Source: Streptomyces fumigatiscleroticus
Lineage (GTDB): Bacteria > Actinomycetota > Actinomycetes > Streptomycetales > Streptomycetaceae
NCBI RefSeq assembly: GCF_014647975.1
Contig: NZ_BMQF01000001.1
Location: 186,001-250,000, forward strand
DNA: 64,000 nucleotides
Direction: 5' to 3'
The notes under the pieces are model-generated. The model had not been told where the DNA came from. It searched no databases and was given only the letters and a program-made list of their open reading frames with translations. A program made the translations under genes and the position numbers. Positions 26,287 through 34,850 of the stretch are shown here, in pieces (within the stretch, counting starts at the first letter, position 1; every line of letters starts with the position of its first letter).

Positions 26287-27255
26287 TCAGCCGGCGAGCA
26301 GCTCGGCGAACCGGCCGGCCCCGATGTTGCCGCCGGAGACGATGACGCCGACCCGGCGCGGCACCGCGTCGACGCGGCCCGCCAGCAGCGCGGCCAGCGG
26401 CGTGGCACCGCTGGGCTCGGTCACGATCTTCATGCGCTCGAAGGCGGTCCGCATCGCGTCGCGGATCTCGTCCTCGCCGACCAGGACGATCTCGTCCACC
26501 AGTTTCCGGTTGAGGGAGAAGGTGAGTTCACCGGGGATGTCGGCGGCCTGACCGTCGGCGATGGTGCGGGGAACGGGGACGGAGATCCGCCGGCTCGCCC
26601 GGAGCGACCGCTTGGTGTCGTCCCCGGCCTCCGGCTCCACGCCGATCACCCGGATCCCGGGCAGCAGTCCCTTGGCGGCCGTGGCGCTGCCGGCGATCAG
26701 ACCTCCGCCGCCGACCGGTACCACCAGGGCGTCGAGCTCTCCGACCTCCTCGATCAGCTCCAGGGCCGCGGTGCCCTGGCCCGCGATGACATGCGGGTGC
26801 TCGTAGGGCGGTATGAGCGCCAGACCGCGCTCGGCGGCCAGGGCCTCGCCGATCGCCACCCGGTCACCGGTGTAGCGGTCGTAGGTGACGACCTCGGCGC
26901 CGTATCCGAGGGTGGCCTCGACCTTGGCGCGCGGGGTGTCCTCGGGCATGAGGATCACCGCGGTGGTGCCGAGTTCACGGGCGGCCAGGGCGACGGCCTG
27001 GGCGTGGTTGCCCGACGAGTAGGCGGCGAGGCCGCGGGCGATCTGCCCGGGGGTCAGCCGGGAGGCGGCGTTGTAGGCGCCGCGGAACTTGAACGCGCCG
27101 ACGCGCTGGAAGTTCTCGCACTTGACGAACGTCTCGGCGCCGACGAGGGCGTCCAGAGTGCGGGAGCGCAGCACCGGGGTGCGGTGCGCCACGCCCTTGA
27201 TCCGCACGGCGGCGTCGCGCACGTCGTCCAGGGTGACCGCCGGGGTGTTCGTCAT
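26287..27255 (-). CDS. PLP-dependent threonine/serine dehydratase-like ammonia-lyase
   Basis: A 322-residue fold-type II PLP enzyme. The Schiff-base Lys56 is in GAFKFRGAY. SSGNHAQA near 79-86 binds the substrate carboxylate, and the glycine loop PVGGGGL near 177-183 binds the PLP phosphate. SGGN is near the C-terminus. It lacks an ACT regulatory domain, so it is a catabolic type. It could be threonine/serine dehydratase or threo-3-hydroxyaspartate ammonia-lyase, and sequence alone does not decide. Its ATG overlaps the stop of the upstream YheO-type regulator gene (ATGA), so regulator and enzyme are one operon. Confidence 0.92.
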   Translation of the reverse strand: MTNTPAVTLDDVRDAAVRIKGVAHRTPVLRSRTLDALVGAETFVKCENFQRVGAFKFRGAYNAASRLTPGQIARGLAAYSSGNHAQAVALAARELGTTAVILMPEDTPRAKVEATLGYGAEVVTYDRYTGDRVAIGEALAAERGLALIPPYEHPHVIAGQGTAALELIEEVGELDALVVPVGGGGLIAGSATAAKGLLPGIRVIGVEPEAGDDTKRSLRASRRISVPVPRTIADGQAADIPGELTFSLNRKLVDEIVLVGEDEIRDAMRTAFERMKIVTEPSGATPLAALLAGRVDAVPRRVGVIVSGGNIGAGRFAELLAG

Positions 27256-27950
27256 GCCTGTGCTCCGTCCTGATCAGTCTGCTGGGTGTCCTCGGCCCTG
27301 GCCTGGGCGAGGTAGTGGTAGGCGGAGGCCCGGGAGATGCCGAGCCGGTCCGCGACCTGCTGTGCGGCGCCGCGGACGGCGAACACCCCGTCGTCGTCCA
27401 GGTCGCGGAAGAGCCGCAGCCGTTCGGCGCGGCCCAGCGCGTTCCAGGGCTTGTTCAGCCGCAGCTGGCGGGAGTCGACGAGGGCGTCCACCACGGAACC
27501 GACGTCGTTGCCGAAGGTCGTGGTGGGCACCGCGGCCGGCGCGGCCACCCCGGCGAGCTCGCCGATCAGGCCGCCGACCTGGTGGACGGCCGTGATGTCG
27601 AGGTTGACGCACAACGCCCCGAAAACGGTGCCGTGGGAGTCGCGCAGCACCATCGTGGAGGACTTGACCAGCTTCCCCGAGCGGGTGCGGGTGAGGTAGT
27701 TCAGCTCGTCGCCCGCCTCGTCGCCCCGGGCCAGCAGGCCCATGCCGATCTCGCTCATCGAGCCGCCGACGCCGCGCCCGGTGACCGATCCGGCGATGGC
27801 GACCACGGAGTGTTCCGGGCGGCGGAAGTCGTGGACGACCACCTCGCAGAAGGACCCCAGCGTCGCCACGATGCCGTCGACGACCGGCGCCAGCGCCGCG
27901 ATGATCGCGTCCTGTTCCCTGCTCCGCGCCTGCGGGTCCACGTCCGTCAT
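27252..27950 (-). CDS. YheO/DauR-type transcriptional regulator (PAS-like plus HTH)
   Basis: A 232-residue regulator. Residues about 15-130 match the YheO-like PAS domain (FCEVVVHDFRRPEHSVVAIA, then LNYLTRTRSGKLVKSSTMVL, then LCVNLDITAV). The C-terminal HTH is at about 190-225 (AAQQVADRLGISRASAYHYL). DauR-type proteins control amino-acid catabolic operons in response to the substrate. Coupling to the ammonia-lyase gene fits that. ATG 27950 has an AGAGGTG box. A GTG two codons upstream lies inside that box and was rejected. Confidence 0.9.
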   Translation of the reverse strand: MTDVDPQARSREQDAIIAALAPVVDGIVATLGSFCEVVVHDFRRPEHSVVAIAGSVTGRGVGGSMSEIGMGLLARGDEAGDELNYLTRTRSGKLVKSSTMVLRDSHGTVFGALCVNLDITAVHQVGGLIGELAGVAAPAAVPTTTFGNDVGSVVDALVDSRQLRLNKPWNALGRAERLRLFRDLDDDGVFAVRGAAQQVADRLGISRASAYHYLAQARAEDTQQTDQDGAQA

Positions 27951-27968
27951 CCGCACCTCTCCGGCCGA

Positions 27969-27989
27969 CTCTGGACTCGGATTCTAGAG
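27969..27989 (-). promoter_or_regulatory. Imperfect 21-bp palindrome upstream of the regulator-lyase operon
   Basis: The segment starts CTCT and ends AGAG, and reads ctctRGAMTCsGAKTCYAGAG on both strands with few mismatches. It lies 19 bp upstream of the regulator ATG. A related half site (ATTCCAGA) follows at about 28001-28008. It is a candidate autoregulatory operator. Confidence 0.45.
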
Positions 27990-28022
27990 CCTGGACGACG
28001 ATTCCAGAAGTGCGGCGCTCGT

Positions 28023-28748
28023 TCAGGGCACCGCGGGACCGCCCAGATACCTGCCGTCGGCGTCGTAGGGCCAGGCGTTGGCCACACAGCCCTTCAACCC
28101 CTTGATCTGCTGCATCATCACGGGCGCGGGCGCTCCCGCGCGGGGGCACGTCTCGTGTCCGCGGCCCAGGCGGTGGCCCACCTCGTGGTTGATGATCAGC
28201 GCCCGGTACTCCTGGATGGGGCCCGAGAACTGCGGCGAGCCGGACGTCCATCGCTTGAGGTTGACGATGACATCGTTGTCCACCCGGCAGTTGACTTCTC
28301 CGCCGGTGTCCAGCCCGGCCTGCCCGCACAGCCGGTCCACGGTCGCCGGGGTGGCGATCCTCACCGTGAGATCGGCGGACGCCGAGTCGGTCGGCACGAA
28401 GACCACCGTGCCGCCGGCCGTCCATCCGCGCGGGTCCTCCAGCACCTTGCGGACCGTGCTCGCCTCGTGCTCGGCGTCCAGGCCGGTACGGTCCTCCACC
28501 TGGACGCGGTACGTCAGCACGTTCCGCCCGTCCGCGTTCTCCGTGCCGGGCGTGCCCGCCCCGGCGCCCGGACCGACGCGGGCGGTCGTGAACCGCGCGG
28601 GCGCCCCGTTGCCACCGGCGGCGGCGCTGATGCCGTGCGGAAGCAGCCAGACCGCGGCCGACAGGGCGATCACCCCGAGGCCGCACACCGTCGCCGTCCT
28701 GAGCCCACGGCGCCGGACGCCGCGGCCGTGGTCATGTGCTCGGTCCAT
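28023..28748 (-). CDS. DUF3152 protein, membrane-anchored metzincin-like metalloprotease
   Basis: A 241-residue protein with a basic N-terminus and one membrane helix (about 17-37), then a disordered linker and a C-terminal DUF3152 domain. The domain carries the zinc motif HEVGHRLGRGHE, with His188, Glu189, His192 and His198 as ligands and catalytic base. That is the HExxHxxxxxH pattern of metzincins, and an MMQQ Met-turn follows. Four Cys residues probably form disulfides. It likely acts outside the cell on unknown substrates. DUF3152 genes are common in actinobacteria, usually alone, as here. Confidence 0.88.
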   Translation of the reverse strand: MDRAHDHGRGVRRRGLRTATVCGLGVIALSAAVWLLPHGISAAAGGNGAPARFTTARVGPGAGAGTPGTENADGRNVLTYRVQVEDRTGLDAEHEASTVRKVLEDPRGWTAGGTVVFVPTDSASADLTVRIATPATVDRLCGQAGLDTGGEVNCRVDNDVIVNLKRWTSGSPQFSGPIQEYRALIINHEVGHRLGRGHETCPRAGAPAPVMMQQIKGLKGCVANAWPYDADGRYLGGPAVP

Positions 28749-28999
28749 TCCCCGTCCCGTCTGCGGATGCGTACCGCGCGCCGTTCGCCTCGCGCGCGCC
28801 GGACCGGCTCGTGCGAGCCGGTCGTCCGGTCAGACGTGATCGGGCGCTGAACGGTTGATTGCACCGGCCATCCGAAATGCCGGACGTTTGCCCGGCCGCC
28901 GCAGGGTCACTTGGCCCACGTCCGGGAGCCGTCGGGCCATGCCCGGGAGCGGAACCGTGCGATGACCGTCACCAGACAGCCGCGGGGACCGAGCGAGCC

Positions 29000-29785
29000 G
29001 TGAACGGGGTGAGGCACCTGTTCCAGCGCGGCCGGGAGTGGCTCGGTGTCCACGACCTGTACCGGCGCGGCCGGGAACTGGAGCTGATGCACCGGGCCCT
29101 GGGGTTCGCCACCCTGGCCCTGGTCACGCTGGCCCCGCTGCTCATCGTGGTCGCCGCCGCGGATCCGCTGGGGCGCGGCGGCTTCGCCCAGTGGCTGACC
29201 GACGGCATGGGGGTGTCCGGGCGTTCGGCCCGTGAACTCACCGACATCATCAGCCCACCGCACGAGGTGATCGGCACCACGAGTGTGTGGGGCGGCGTCA
29301 TGCTCGCCGTGTTCGGCGTCTCCTTCGGCGGCAGCGTCCAGAACGCCTACGAACGGATCTGGGGCCTGCCGCCCGGCCCGTGGCACAAGGTCTGGCGGCA
29401 GGCCACCTGGCTGATCGTCCTGACCGCCTACCTCTACGAGGAGGTGCAGACGCGCACCACGCTGGAGGATTCCGAACGGATCACCCTGTCCGCGGTGACC
29501 GGTGTGCTGTTCTTCTGGTGGGGCCAGCGCTTCCTGCTCGGGGGCCAGGTCCGCTGGCGCTCCCTGCTGCCGGGCGCGATCGCCACCATGGTCGGGCTGG
29601 TCGGCCTGCGGGGCTTCTCCTACCTGTTCTTCACCCCGCTCATCGTCACCAACGCCATCAGCTACGGCACCGTCGGCATCGTGCTCGTCGTCGAGTCGTG
29701 GCTCACCGGCGTCGGTTTCGTCTTCTACGGCGGCGCGCTGTTCGGCCGCTGGTTCTGCGACCACCACTGGACACCGCGCTCCTGA
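29000..29785 (+). CDS. YihY/BrkB-family membrane protein
   Basis: A 261-residue integral membrane protein with about six hydrophobic segments. It begins with a basic cytoplasmic stretch (RGREWLGVHDLYRRGREL). It then shows family features in ALGFATLALVTLAPLLIVVA, GVMLAVFGVSFGGSVQNAYE and TNAISYGTVGIVLVVESWLT. Despite the old name ribonuclease BN, the family is a membrane protein of unknown function. The start is uncertain: GTG 29000 and GTG 29009 are both possible, and the frame upstream of 29000 is not coding-like. Confidence 0.82.
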   Translation: MNGVRHLFQRGREWLGVHDLYRRGRELELMHRALGFATLALVTLAPLLIVVAAADPLGRGGFAQWLTDGMGVSGRSARELTDIISPPHEVIGTTSVWGGVMLAVFGVSFGGSVQNAYERIWGLPPGPWHKVWRQATWLIVLTAYLYEEVQTRTTLEDSERITLSAVTGVLFFWWGQRFLLGGQVRWRSLLPGAIATMVGLVGLRGFSYLFFTPLIVTNAISYGTVGIVLVVESWLTGVGFVFYGGALFGRWFCDHHWTPRS

Positions 29786-29802
29786 TCCCGCGCCCGCCCG
29801 GC

Positions 29803-30954
29803 TCAGGCCGCGTCGCGCAGGCCCGCGGCACCGGGCGCCTCGCCGTCGGGGCGGCTGTCGGCCAGGGTGGGGTAGTCGGTGTATCCGGTCTCCCCGCCCG
29901 TGTACATGGCGTACTGGTCCCGCACCTGGTTGAGCGGTGCGCCGATACGGAGCCGCTCGACCAGGTCGGGGTTGGCCATGAACCCGCGGCCGAACGCGAT
30001 CAGGTCGGCACCGGCGGCCAGCAGCCGCTCGCCCGCCTCCCGGCCGCCGTCGGCGGGCAGCGGCCCTCCCCACCCCAGGTTCGGATTGGCGATCAGCGTG
30101 CCCGGCCAGGCGGCACGGATCTCCTGGTACAGCGGGTCGTCGGGGTCGGCGAAGACGAGGTGCAGATAGGCCGGGCCGAGGTCCGCCAGCGCGTCCACCA
30201 GGGCCGGGTAGATGTCCCGGGTGTCCCCCTCCTCGATGCCGTTGACGGTGACCCCGGGAGAGATGCGCACACCGACCCGCTCGGGTCCGATCGCGTCGGC
30301 GACGGCCCGCACCACCTCGGTCACGAACCGGATCCGGTTCGCCACGGTGCCGCCGTAGGCGTCGGTGCGGCGGTTGGTGTTCCGGGCCAGGAACTGGTGG
30401 AGGAGATGGCCGTTGGCCGCGTGCACCTCCACGCCCTCGAAGCCCGCGTCGACGGCGTTGCGTGCGGCCGTGGCGAAGTCGGCCACGGTGGAGCGGATGT
30501 CGTCGGCGGTCATCTCGCGCGGCACCACGGAGGGACGGCGCCCGTCGCGGGTGTGGATCGTCTCGGGCAGCGGGACGGGCGAGGGGGCGACGGGCGTCAG
30601 TCCGCTGTTGTCGGGGTGCCCGACCCGGCCGCCGTGCTGGAGTTGCAGATACATCCGGCCGCCGGCGGCACGCACCGCGTCGGTGACCCGGCGCCACCCG
30701 GCCACCTGGGCCGGGTCGTGGATCGCGGGGATGTCGGGGTAGGTCTGGCCGACGGCGTTCGGCGTGGTGGCCTCGGCGATGATCAGGCCTGCCGAGGCGC
30801 GCTGCGCGTAGTAGGTGGCCATGATGGGCTGCGGCACGCCGTCCGCCCCGGCGCGGTTGCGGGTCAGCGGCGCCATCACCAGGCGGTTGGGCAGGTCCAC
30901 GGGGCCGAGGCGGGCGGGCTCGAAGAGGCGGGATGTGGCTGGTGTCTTCGTCAT
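29803..30954 (-). CDS. Old yellow enzyme, NADH:flavin oxidoreductase family
   Basis: A 383-residue FMN enzyme that reduces activated alkenes (N-ethylmaleimide reductase type). It shows LFEPARLGPVDLPNRLVMAP at the N-terminus, Gln/His in LQLQHGGRVGHP, the His/Asn pair in VEVHAANGHLLHQFLA (near 183-198), and the C-terminal FMN-phosphate site with LIAFGRGFMANPDLV. Start ATG 30954 coincides with the predicted transcription start, so its mRNA may be leaderless. A MerR-type gene is divergent, with an operator-like dyad between, which suggests induction by electrophiles or redox stress. Confidence 0.94.
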   Translation of the reverse strand: MTKTPATSRLFEPARLGPVDLPNRLVMAPLTRNRAGADGVPQPIMATYYAQRASAGLIIAEATTPNAVGQTYPDIPAIHDPAQVAGWRRVTDAVRAAGGRMYLQLQHGGRVGHPDNSGLTPVAPSPVPLPETIHTRDGRRPSVVPREMTADDIRSTVADFATAARNAVDAGFEGVEVHAANGHLLHQFLARNTNRRTDAYGGTVANRIRFVTEVVRAVADAIGPERVGVRISPGVTVNGIEEGDTRDIYPALVDALADLGPAYLHLVFADPDDPLYQEIRAAWPGTLIANPNLGWGGPLPADGGREAGERLLAAGADLIAFGRGFMANPDLVERLRIGAPLNQVRDQYAMYTGGETGYTDYPTLADSRPDGEAPGAAGLRDAA

Positions 30955-30960
30955 GCCGGT

Positions 30961-30992
30961 ACGGTAGAAGTTGACATCAGTGTCAGGTTCAA
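30961..30992 (-). promoter_or_regulatory. MerR-type promoter/operator of the old yellow enzyme gene
   Basis: On the minus strand TTGAAC (30987-30992) and TACCGT (30961-30966) are spaced by 20 bp, longer than usual, as in MerR-controlled promoters. The spacer contains the dyad TGACA-tcag-TGTCA (plus-strand coordinates 30972-30985). Confidence 0.6.
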
Positions 30993-31054
30993 GCGGCACT
31001 TCGACGGCAGGGACGACCGGGACGACGCGGACGGCGGAGACGACGGGGTGGGCG

Positions 31055-31432
31055 ATGCGGATCGGTGAACTGGCTCGGCGCAGCGGTGTGAGCGAGCGCT
31101 CCCTGCGCTACTACGAGCAGCAGGCGCTGCTGCGGTCCGAACGCACCCCCGGTGGCCAGCGGGAGTACGGGGAATGGGCGGTCGACCGGGTCATCCGCAT
31201 CCAGGCGCTGTACGCCGCCGGGCTGCACAGCAGGACGATCGCCCGGCTGCTGCCCTGCATGCGCGACGCCGACGGCGGCCCCAACGAGTTCGCCACGCCG
31301 CAGCTGGTCGACGAGCTCGTCGCGGAACGGGAGCGCATCGACCGGATGATGGCCGACCTGGCGCGCTCCCGCGAGGTCCTCAACGAGGCCATCGAGAGCG
31401 CGTCGACGGGTCTGGACCGCGCTGGCCGGTGA
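31055..31432 (+). CDS. MerR-family transcriptional regulator
   Basis: A 125-residue regulator that opens with the MerR winged helix (MRIGELARRSGVSERSLRYY, then ERTPGGQREYGEWAVDRVIR). The dimerisation coiled coil follows at about 80-120. The C-terminal effector part is very short, without Cys ligands for a metal, so it probably senses an organic or redox signal. ATG 31055 fits the family start. Upstream codons of the open frame are Thr/Ser-rich and not conserved-looking. It is divergent from the old yellow enzyme gene and presumably controls it. Confidence 0.9.
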   Translation: MRIGELARRSGVSERSLRYYEQQALLRSERTPGGQREYGEWAVDRVIRIQALYAAGLHSRTIARLLPCMRDADGGPNEFATPQLVDELVAERERIDRMMADLARSREVLNEAIESASTGLDRAGR

Positions 31433-31544
31433 GGACCCGCCCCGGAAACGGCCGGTCGGCCGGGGTGCCGCCGGGCACGAGCTCCGAGGTGCGTCCCGGA
31501 CCCGCCGCTTCGCGTCGACGGGACCGCCGGCGCCCTGCCGGGCC

Positions 31545-31991
31545 TCACATGCCCGACGTGGCCGGCCGGCCGGCGTCCCGGACCGCTCCCGCCGCCGGCA
31601 GCACCTCGGCGGTCTCCGGGTACGGGCCGGCCTGCGCCCGGTCGAGGGGCGTGCGCCCCGTGCCGTGATCCTCGCGGACGTCGGGGTCCGCGCCGCCGGC
31701 CAGGAGTGCGCGCACGGTCCCGGTGCGCCCCCAGCAGGCGGCCGCGCACAAGGGCGTGCCCTCCGCGCCGCGACCGCTCTCGGCGTCGGGGTCGGCCCCC
31801 GCCGCCAGCAGCTCGCGGACGGTCTCGGCGGCTCCGTGCACGGACGCCGCGTACAGGGGGGTCGTGCCGTCGGTGTCGGCGGCGTCCGGGTCGGCTCCGG
31901 CACGCAGCAGCGCGCGGACGGCGGCGACGTCCCCGGTCATGGCCGCGCCGACCAGACGCCTCGACAGCTTCTTGCTCCGTCTTTGGTTCAT
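31545..31991 (-). CDS. Ankyrin-repeat protein
   Basis: A 148-residue soluble protein with about four ankyrin repeats from residue 11 to 140. Each carries a version of GADPDAADTDGTTPLYAASV (for example, LLAAGADPDAESGRGAEGTPL and LLAGGADPDVREDHGTGRTP). The repeats probably mediate protein binding. Its ATG overlaps the stop of the upstream methyltransferase gene (ATGA), so both come from one mRNA. The partner is unknown. Confidence 0.88.
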   Translation of the reverse strand: MNQRRSKKLSRRLVGAAMTGDVAAVRALLRAGADPDAADTDGTTPLYAASVHGAAETVRELLAAGADPDAESGRGAEGTPLCAAACWGRTGTVRALLAGGADPDVREDHGTGRTPLDRAQAGPYPETAEVLPAAGAVRDAGRPATSGM

Positions 31992-32824
31992 GCCCGAGAA
32001 GACCCTCCCTTGTCGTCCGGCCGGCCGCTGCCCGGCGTCCCCCGGCGGGTGCGCCCGCCGCGCCGTGCGGTCAGCACGGGCTGGTAGTAGCCGCCGGTGT
32101 CCGGCTCGTGCCACATGATGTCCGTGAAGCCGGCCTCGGTCACCAGCCGCGTCACCTGCGCGCGGGTCAGGGCCCAGGAGGTGGTGCGGCGGACGCGGAC
32201 CTGCCAGCCGCCGGCCGCCGGGACGAGCTGGAAGTGCTCCAGGTCGTAGCGTTCGCCGTCCTCGTGCCAGTGCCAGAGCTGGAAGGTGATCGCCCTCCCG
32301 TCGGGTGTCCGGGCGACCTGGGGAGGCGTCGCCGTGGGGTGCGTGCGGCGGAGTTCGTCGTAGGCCCGGACGGTGAGCACCAGCAGTCCGCCGTCGCGCA
32401 GGGTGCGCCGCATGCCCGTCAGGGCCCGTGTGACGTCGTGGGCGGTCAGCAGGTGCGCCAGCGAGTTGTCGGCGCACAGCACCACGTCGAAGGAGGCCGG
32501 TGCGAACGGCAGCGCCCGCATGTCCGCGGCCACCGTCGCCAGCCGGGTGCCCCGCGCGGACGCCTCGGCCGCGGCCCGGGCGGCGGCCACCGGGCTCAGA
32601 TCACCGCCGACCACCTCGTGGCCGCGCAGGGCCAGTCCGACGGCCTGGGTGCCGATCCCGCAGGCGCAGTCCAGGATCCGGTGCGGTCGCTCGCCCAGGC
32701 GGTGCCGGACGAGTCCGTCCAGCACCGCCGCCTGGCGCGCCATGCTCCTGTCCCAGTCCGCGAACATGAGGTGGTAGTCACCGGCGAGCGCGTCGTAGAA
32801 GTCCCGTACCGAGGATTCGGCCAT
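31988..32824 (-). CDS. Class I SAM-dependent methyltransferase
   Basis: A 278-residue protein with FYDALAGDYHLMFADWDRSM near the start. The SAM-binding motif I is LDCACGIGTQAVGLA (about 51-65), motif II GGDLSP, and motif III region DVVLCADNSLAHLL. This layout is typical of small-molecule methyltransferases related to glycine/sarcosine methyltransferases. The substrate is not predictable. ATG 32824 is 52 bp from the divergent isochorismatase-family gene. It is translationally coupled to the ankyrin protein. Confidence 0.88.
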   Translation of the reverse strand: MAESSVRDFYDALAGDYHLMFADWDRSMARQAAVLDGLVRHRLGERPHRILDCACGIGTQAVGLALRGHEVVGGDLSPVAAARAAAEASARGTRLATVAADMRALPFAPASFDVVLCADNSLAHLLTAHDVTRALTGMRRTLRDGGLLVLTVRAYDELRRTHPTATPPQVARTPDGRAITFQLWHWHEDGERYDLEHFQLVPAAGGWQVRVRRTTSWALTRAQVTRLVTEAGFTDIMWHEPDTGGYYQPVLTARRGGRTRRGTPGSGRPDDKGGSSRA

Positions 32825-32876
32825 CCGCCCACGGTAGTACGCGCCGCGACCGCCGTGCGGTGGCAGTCTGGGCGGC

Positions 32877-33413
32877 ATGAGCAAGACCGCACTGATCGTC
32901 ATCGACATGATCAACACGTACGACCACAAGGACGCCGAACTGCTGCTTCCCTCGGCCGAGGCCGTGGTGCCGGTCATCACCGGCCTGCTCCAGCGGGCGC
33001 GGGCGCGGGACGTGCCGGTGATCTACGTCAACGACAACTTCGGCGAGTGGCGCTCCCACCAGGGCGAACTCCTCGACAAGGCCCTCGCCGGGCCGCACGC
33101 CGGACTCGTCGGGCCGCTGCGGCCCGACGAGTCCTCCCTGTTCGTCCTCAAGGCCCGCCACTCGATCTTCTTCGAGACGCCGCTGTCGTACCTGCTCCAG
33201 CAGCAGGGGATCGACGAGCTGGTGCTGTGCGGCCAGGTGACGGAGCAGTGCGTGCTGTACTCGTCCCTCGACGCCCATATCCGCCACCTGGACGTGGTAG
33301 TCCCGCGGGACGCCGTGGCCCATATCCACGCCGACCTCGCCGAGGCCGCGCTGCGCATGATGGAACGGAACATGGGGGCGCGCGTGTGCGACAGCCGTGA
33401 GCTGTGGGAGTGA
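32877..33413 (+). CDS. Isochorismatase-family cysteine hydrolase
   Basis: A 178-residue hydrolase. The catalytic triad is visible as Asp10 (LIVIDMINTY), Lys92 (VLKARHS) and Cys125 (QVTEQCVLYSS), with the cis-peptide region before Cys. This superfamily includes nicotinamidases, isochorismatases and N-carbamoyl amidases. Metal-binding residues of nicotinamidase are not obvious, so a general amidase is more likely. ATG 32877 is the family start. It is convergent with a membrane-protein gene downstream. Confidence 0.9.
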   Translation: MSKTALIVIDMINTYDHKDAELLLPSAEAVVPVITGLLQRARARDVPVIYVNDNFGEWRSHQGELLDKALAGPHAGLVGPLRPDESSLFVLKARHSIFFETPLSYLLQQQGIDELVLCGQVTEQCVLYSSLDAHIRHLDVVVPRDAVAHIHADLAEAALRMMERNMGARVCDSRELWE

Positions 33414-33427
33414 GGGCAGGGCCCGCC

Positions 33428-33448
33428 CCCGGCGCCCTCAGCGCCGGG
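33428..33448. terminator. Hairpin between convergent genes
   Basis: An 8-bp stem (33428-33435 with 33441-33448) with a 5-base loop overlaps the stop codon of the minus-strand membrane gene. Confidence 0.5.
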
Positions 33449-33944
33449 CGGCGGACGCGCGCAGCCTCCGGCCCCGTCGCGTCGGGCCCCAGGGCTTCAG
33501 CACGGAGATCACCGTCATGAAGACGTAGGCGGACAGGGAGACGACCGGCCCGAGGAGGACGTCGCCGGTGTCGGGCAGGGGGGCGCCCGTGGCGACGGCG
33601 GCCACCGCCTCGTCCACCGCGGGGCGCAGCGCGAAGGCGGTGGCGGCGGTCGTGGCCAGGGTCAGCCAGAACTTGGTGCTCACCCATCGGTGCCTGGCCA
33701 GCCCCCAGGGCGTGCCCAGGGCGAGCAGCAGGCCGCTGAGCATCGTGAGGAGGGCCAGCGGGAGCAGCAGCCAGTCGGCGAACAGCTTCATGGCCCCAAC
33801 GGAGGCCTCCACGGTCACCGGGGACCGGGTGGTGGCCGCGGTCACGCCCAGCGCGAGCAGCCCGAGCGTGAGCCCGAGCCAGCCGGCGGAGGCGGCCACA
33901 TGGACGACGAGGGAAGCCCGGCGTGCGGGACGGCTCAGTTTCAC
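33438..33944 (-). CDS. Four-helix membrane protein (DUF2269-like)
   Basis: About 168 residues with four hydrophobic segments: VVHVAASAGWLGLTLGLLAL, LLLPLALLTMLSGLLLALG, KFWLTLATTAATAFAL and SLSAYVFMTVISVLKPWGP. The His and Trp residues at the start of helix 1 and the loop GLARHRWVSTKFWL resemble DUF2269-type membrane proteins. The start is uncertain. GTG 33944 (VKLSRPARRAS) gives a sensible basic N-terminus. Further upstream codons are Arg/Ser-rich noise. The function is unknown. Confidence 0.7.
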   Translation of the reverse strand: MKLSRPARRASLVVHVAASAGWLGLTLGLLALGVTAATTRSPVTVEASVGAMKLFADWLLLPLALLTMLSGLLLALGTPWGLARHRWVSTKFWLTLATTAATAFALRPAVDEAVAAVATGAPLPDTGDVLLGPVVSLSAYVFMTVISVLKPWGPTRRGRRLRASAARR

Positions 33945-34119
33945 CCGCACCACGGTGCCGGGCGGGAGCGGCGAGGACGTCCCACGGCGGGAGCAACCGC
34001 GCGTACCGGCCTCGGCGTACGAGAGAGCACGCGCCGTACCTCGCCACGCGCACCGCGACGGGCACGCCCGGCTCACCGGGCTGTTCCCGAACGCGTCGCC
34101 GCGCCGCGGGTCCGCGGCG

Positions 34120-34815
34120 TCAGCCGCCGGCGGAAGAGTGCTGGACCATGATCAGGGTCAGGTCGTCCGCCGTGGTGGTCCGCCCGGTGTGCCGGTGGAC
34201 CAGGTCCAGGAGCTGCTCGAGGGCCTGGTCGGGAGTGGGGGCGTGGAGCGCGGCGAGGGCGCGGTGGTCGAGGGGGAACATCGTCCCGTCCACGCCCCGG
34301 GCCTCGGTGAGGCCGTCGGTGTGCAGCAGCAGACGCTGGTCGGGCAGGAAGGCGGCGCGTTGCACCCGGGGCCCGGGGTCCAGTCCCAGGGGTGTGCACG
34401 GCCGGGTCGGCGCGAGCGGGACGAGGCGGCGCCCCACCCGCAGGGGCGGAGGGTGACCGCAGTTGACCACCCGGACCTCGTCGGGACGGAAGTCGGCGAG
34501 GAGCAGGGAGACGAAGTCCTCCGCGCCCAGCACGGGCCGGAGCCGGTCCTCCAGCAGGCGGACGAGACGGACGGGATCCTCCTCGGTGGCGGCGGTCTCC
34601 CGGAACGCCGTGCGGACGGCCGCGGCCAGGCCGGCGGCGTCCGGGCCGTGCCCCTTGACATCACCGAGGACCAGTCGGGGCCCGGCCGGGGTGCGGACGA
34701 TGTCGTACAGGTCGCCGCCGAGGGGCGCACCGCAGGCCGGGCTGGCACGGACGGCGAGCGCCAAGGGCGCCTCGACTGTCAGCGCCGGCGGCGGTCGGCC
34801 ACGGTCCGCAGGCAC
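34120..34815 (-). CDS. SpoIIE-type PP2C serine phosphatase
   Basis: A 231-residue stand-alone PPM/SpoIIE phosphatase domain. Metal-binding motifs are GGDLYD at 33-38, GDVKGHGPDAA at 51-61, LLLHTDGLTEAR near 170-181, and DDLTLIMV near the C-terminus. NCGHPPPL is also present. No sensor domain is attached. Such proteins dephosphorylate anti-anti-sigma factors in partner-switching pathways. GTG 34815 was chosen because AAAGGGGG lies 5 nt upstream. The open frame continues further, but through a decamer repeat that looks non-coding. Confidence 0.9.
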   Translation of the reverse strand: MPADRGRPPPALTVEAPLALAVRASPACGAPLGGDLYDIVRTPAGPRLVLGDVKGHGPDAAGLAAAVRTAFRETAATEEDPVRLVRLLEDRLRPVLGAEDFVSLLLADFRPDEVRVVNCGHPPPLRVGRRLVPLAPTRPCTPLGLDPGPRVQRAAFLPDQRLLLHTDGLTEARGVDGTMFPLDHRALAALHAPTPDQALEQLLDLVHRHTGRTTTADDLTLIMVQHSSAGG

Positions 34816-34850
34816 TGAGCCCCCTTTGGAAGTGGTGGTTTCCTGCCCTG

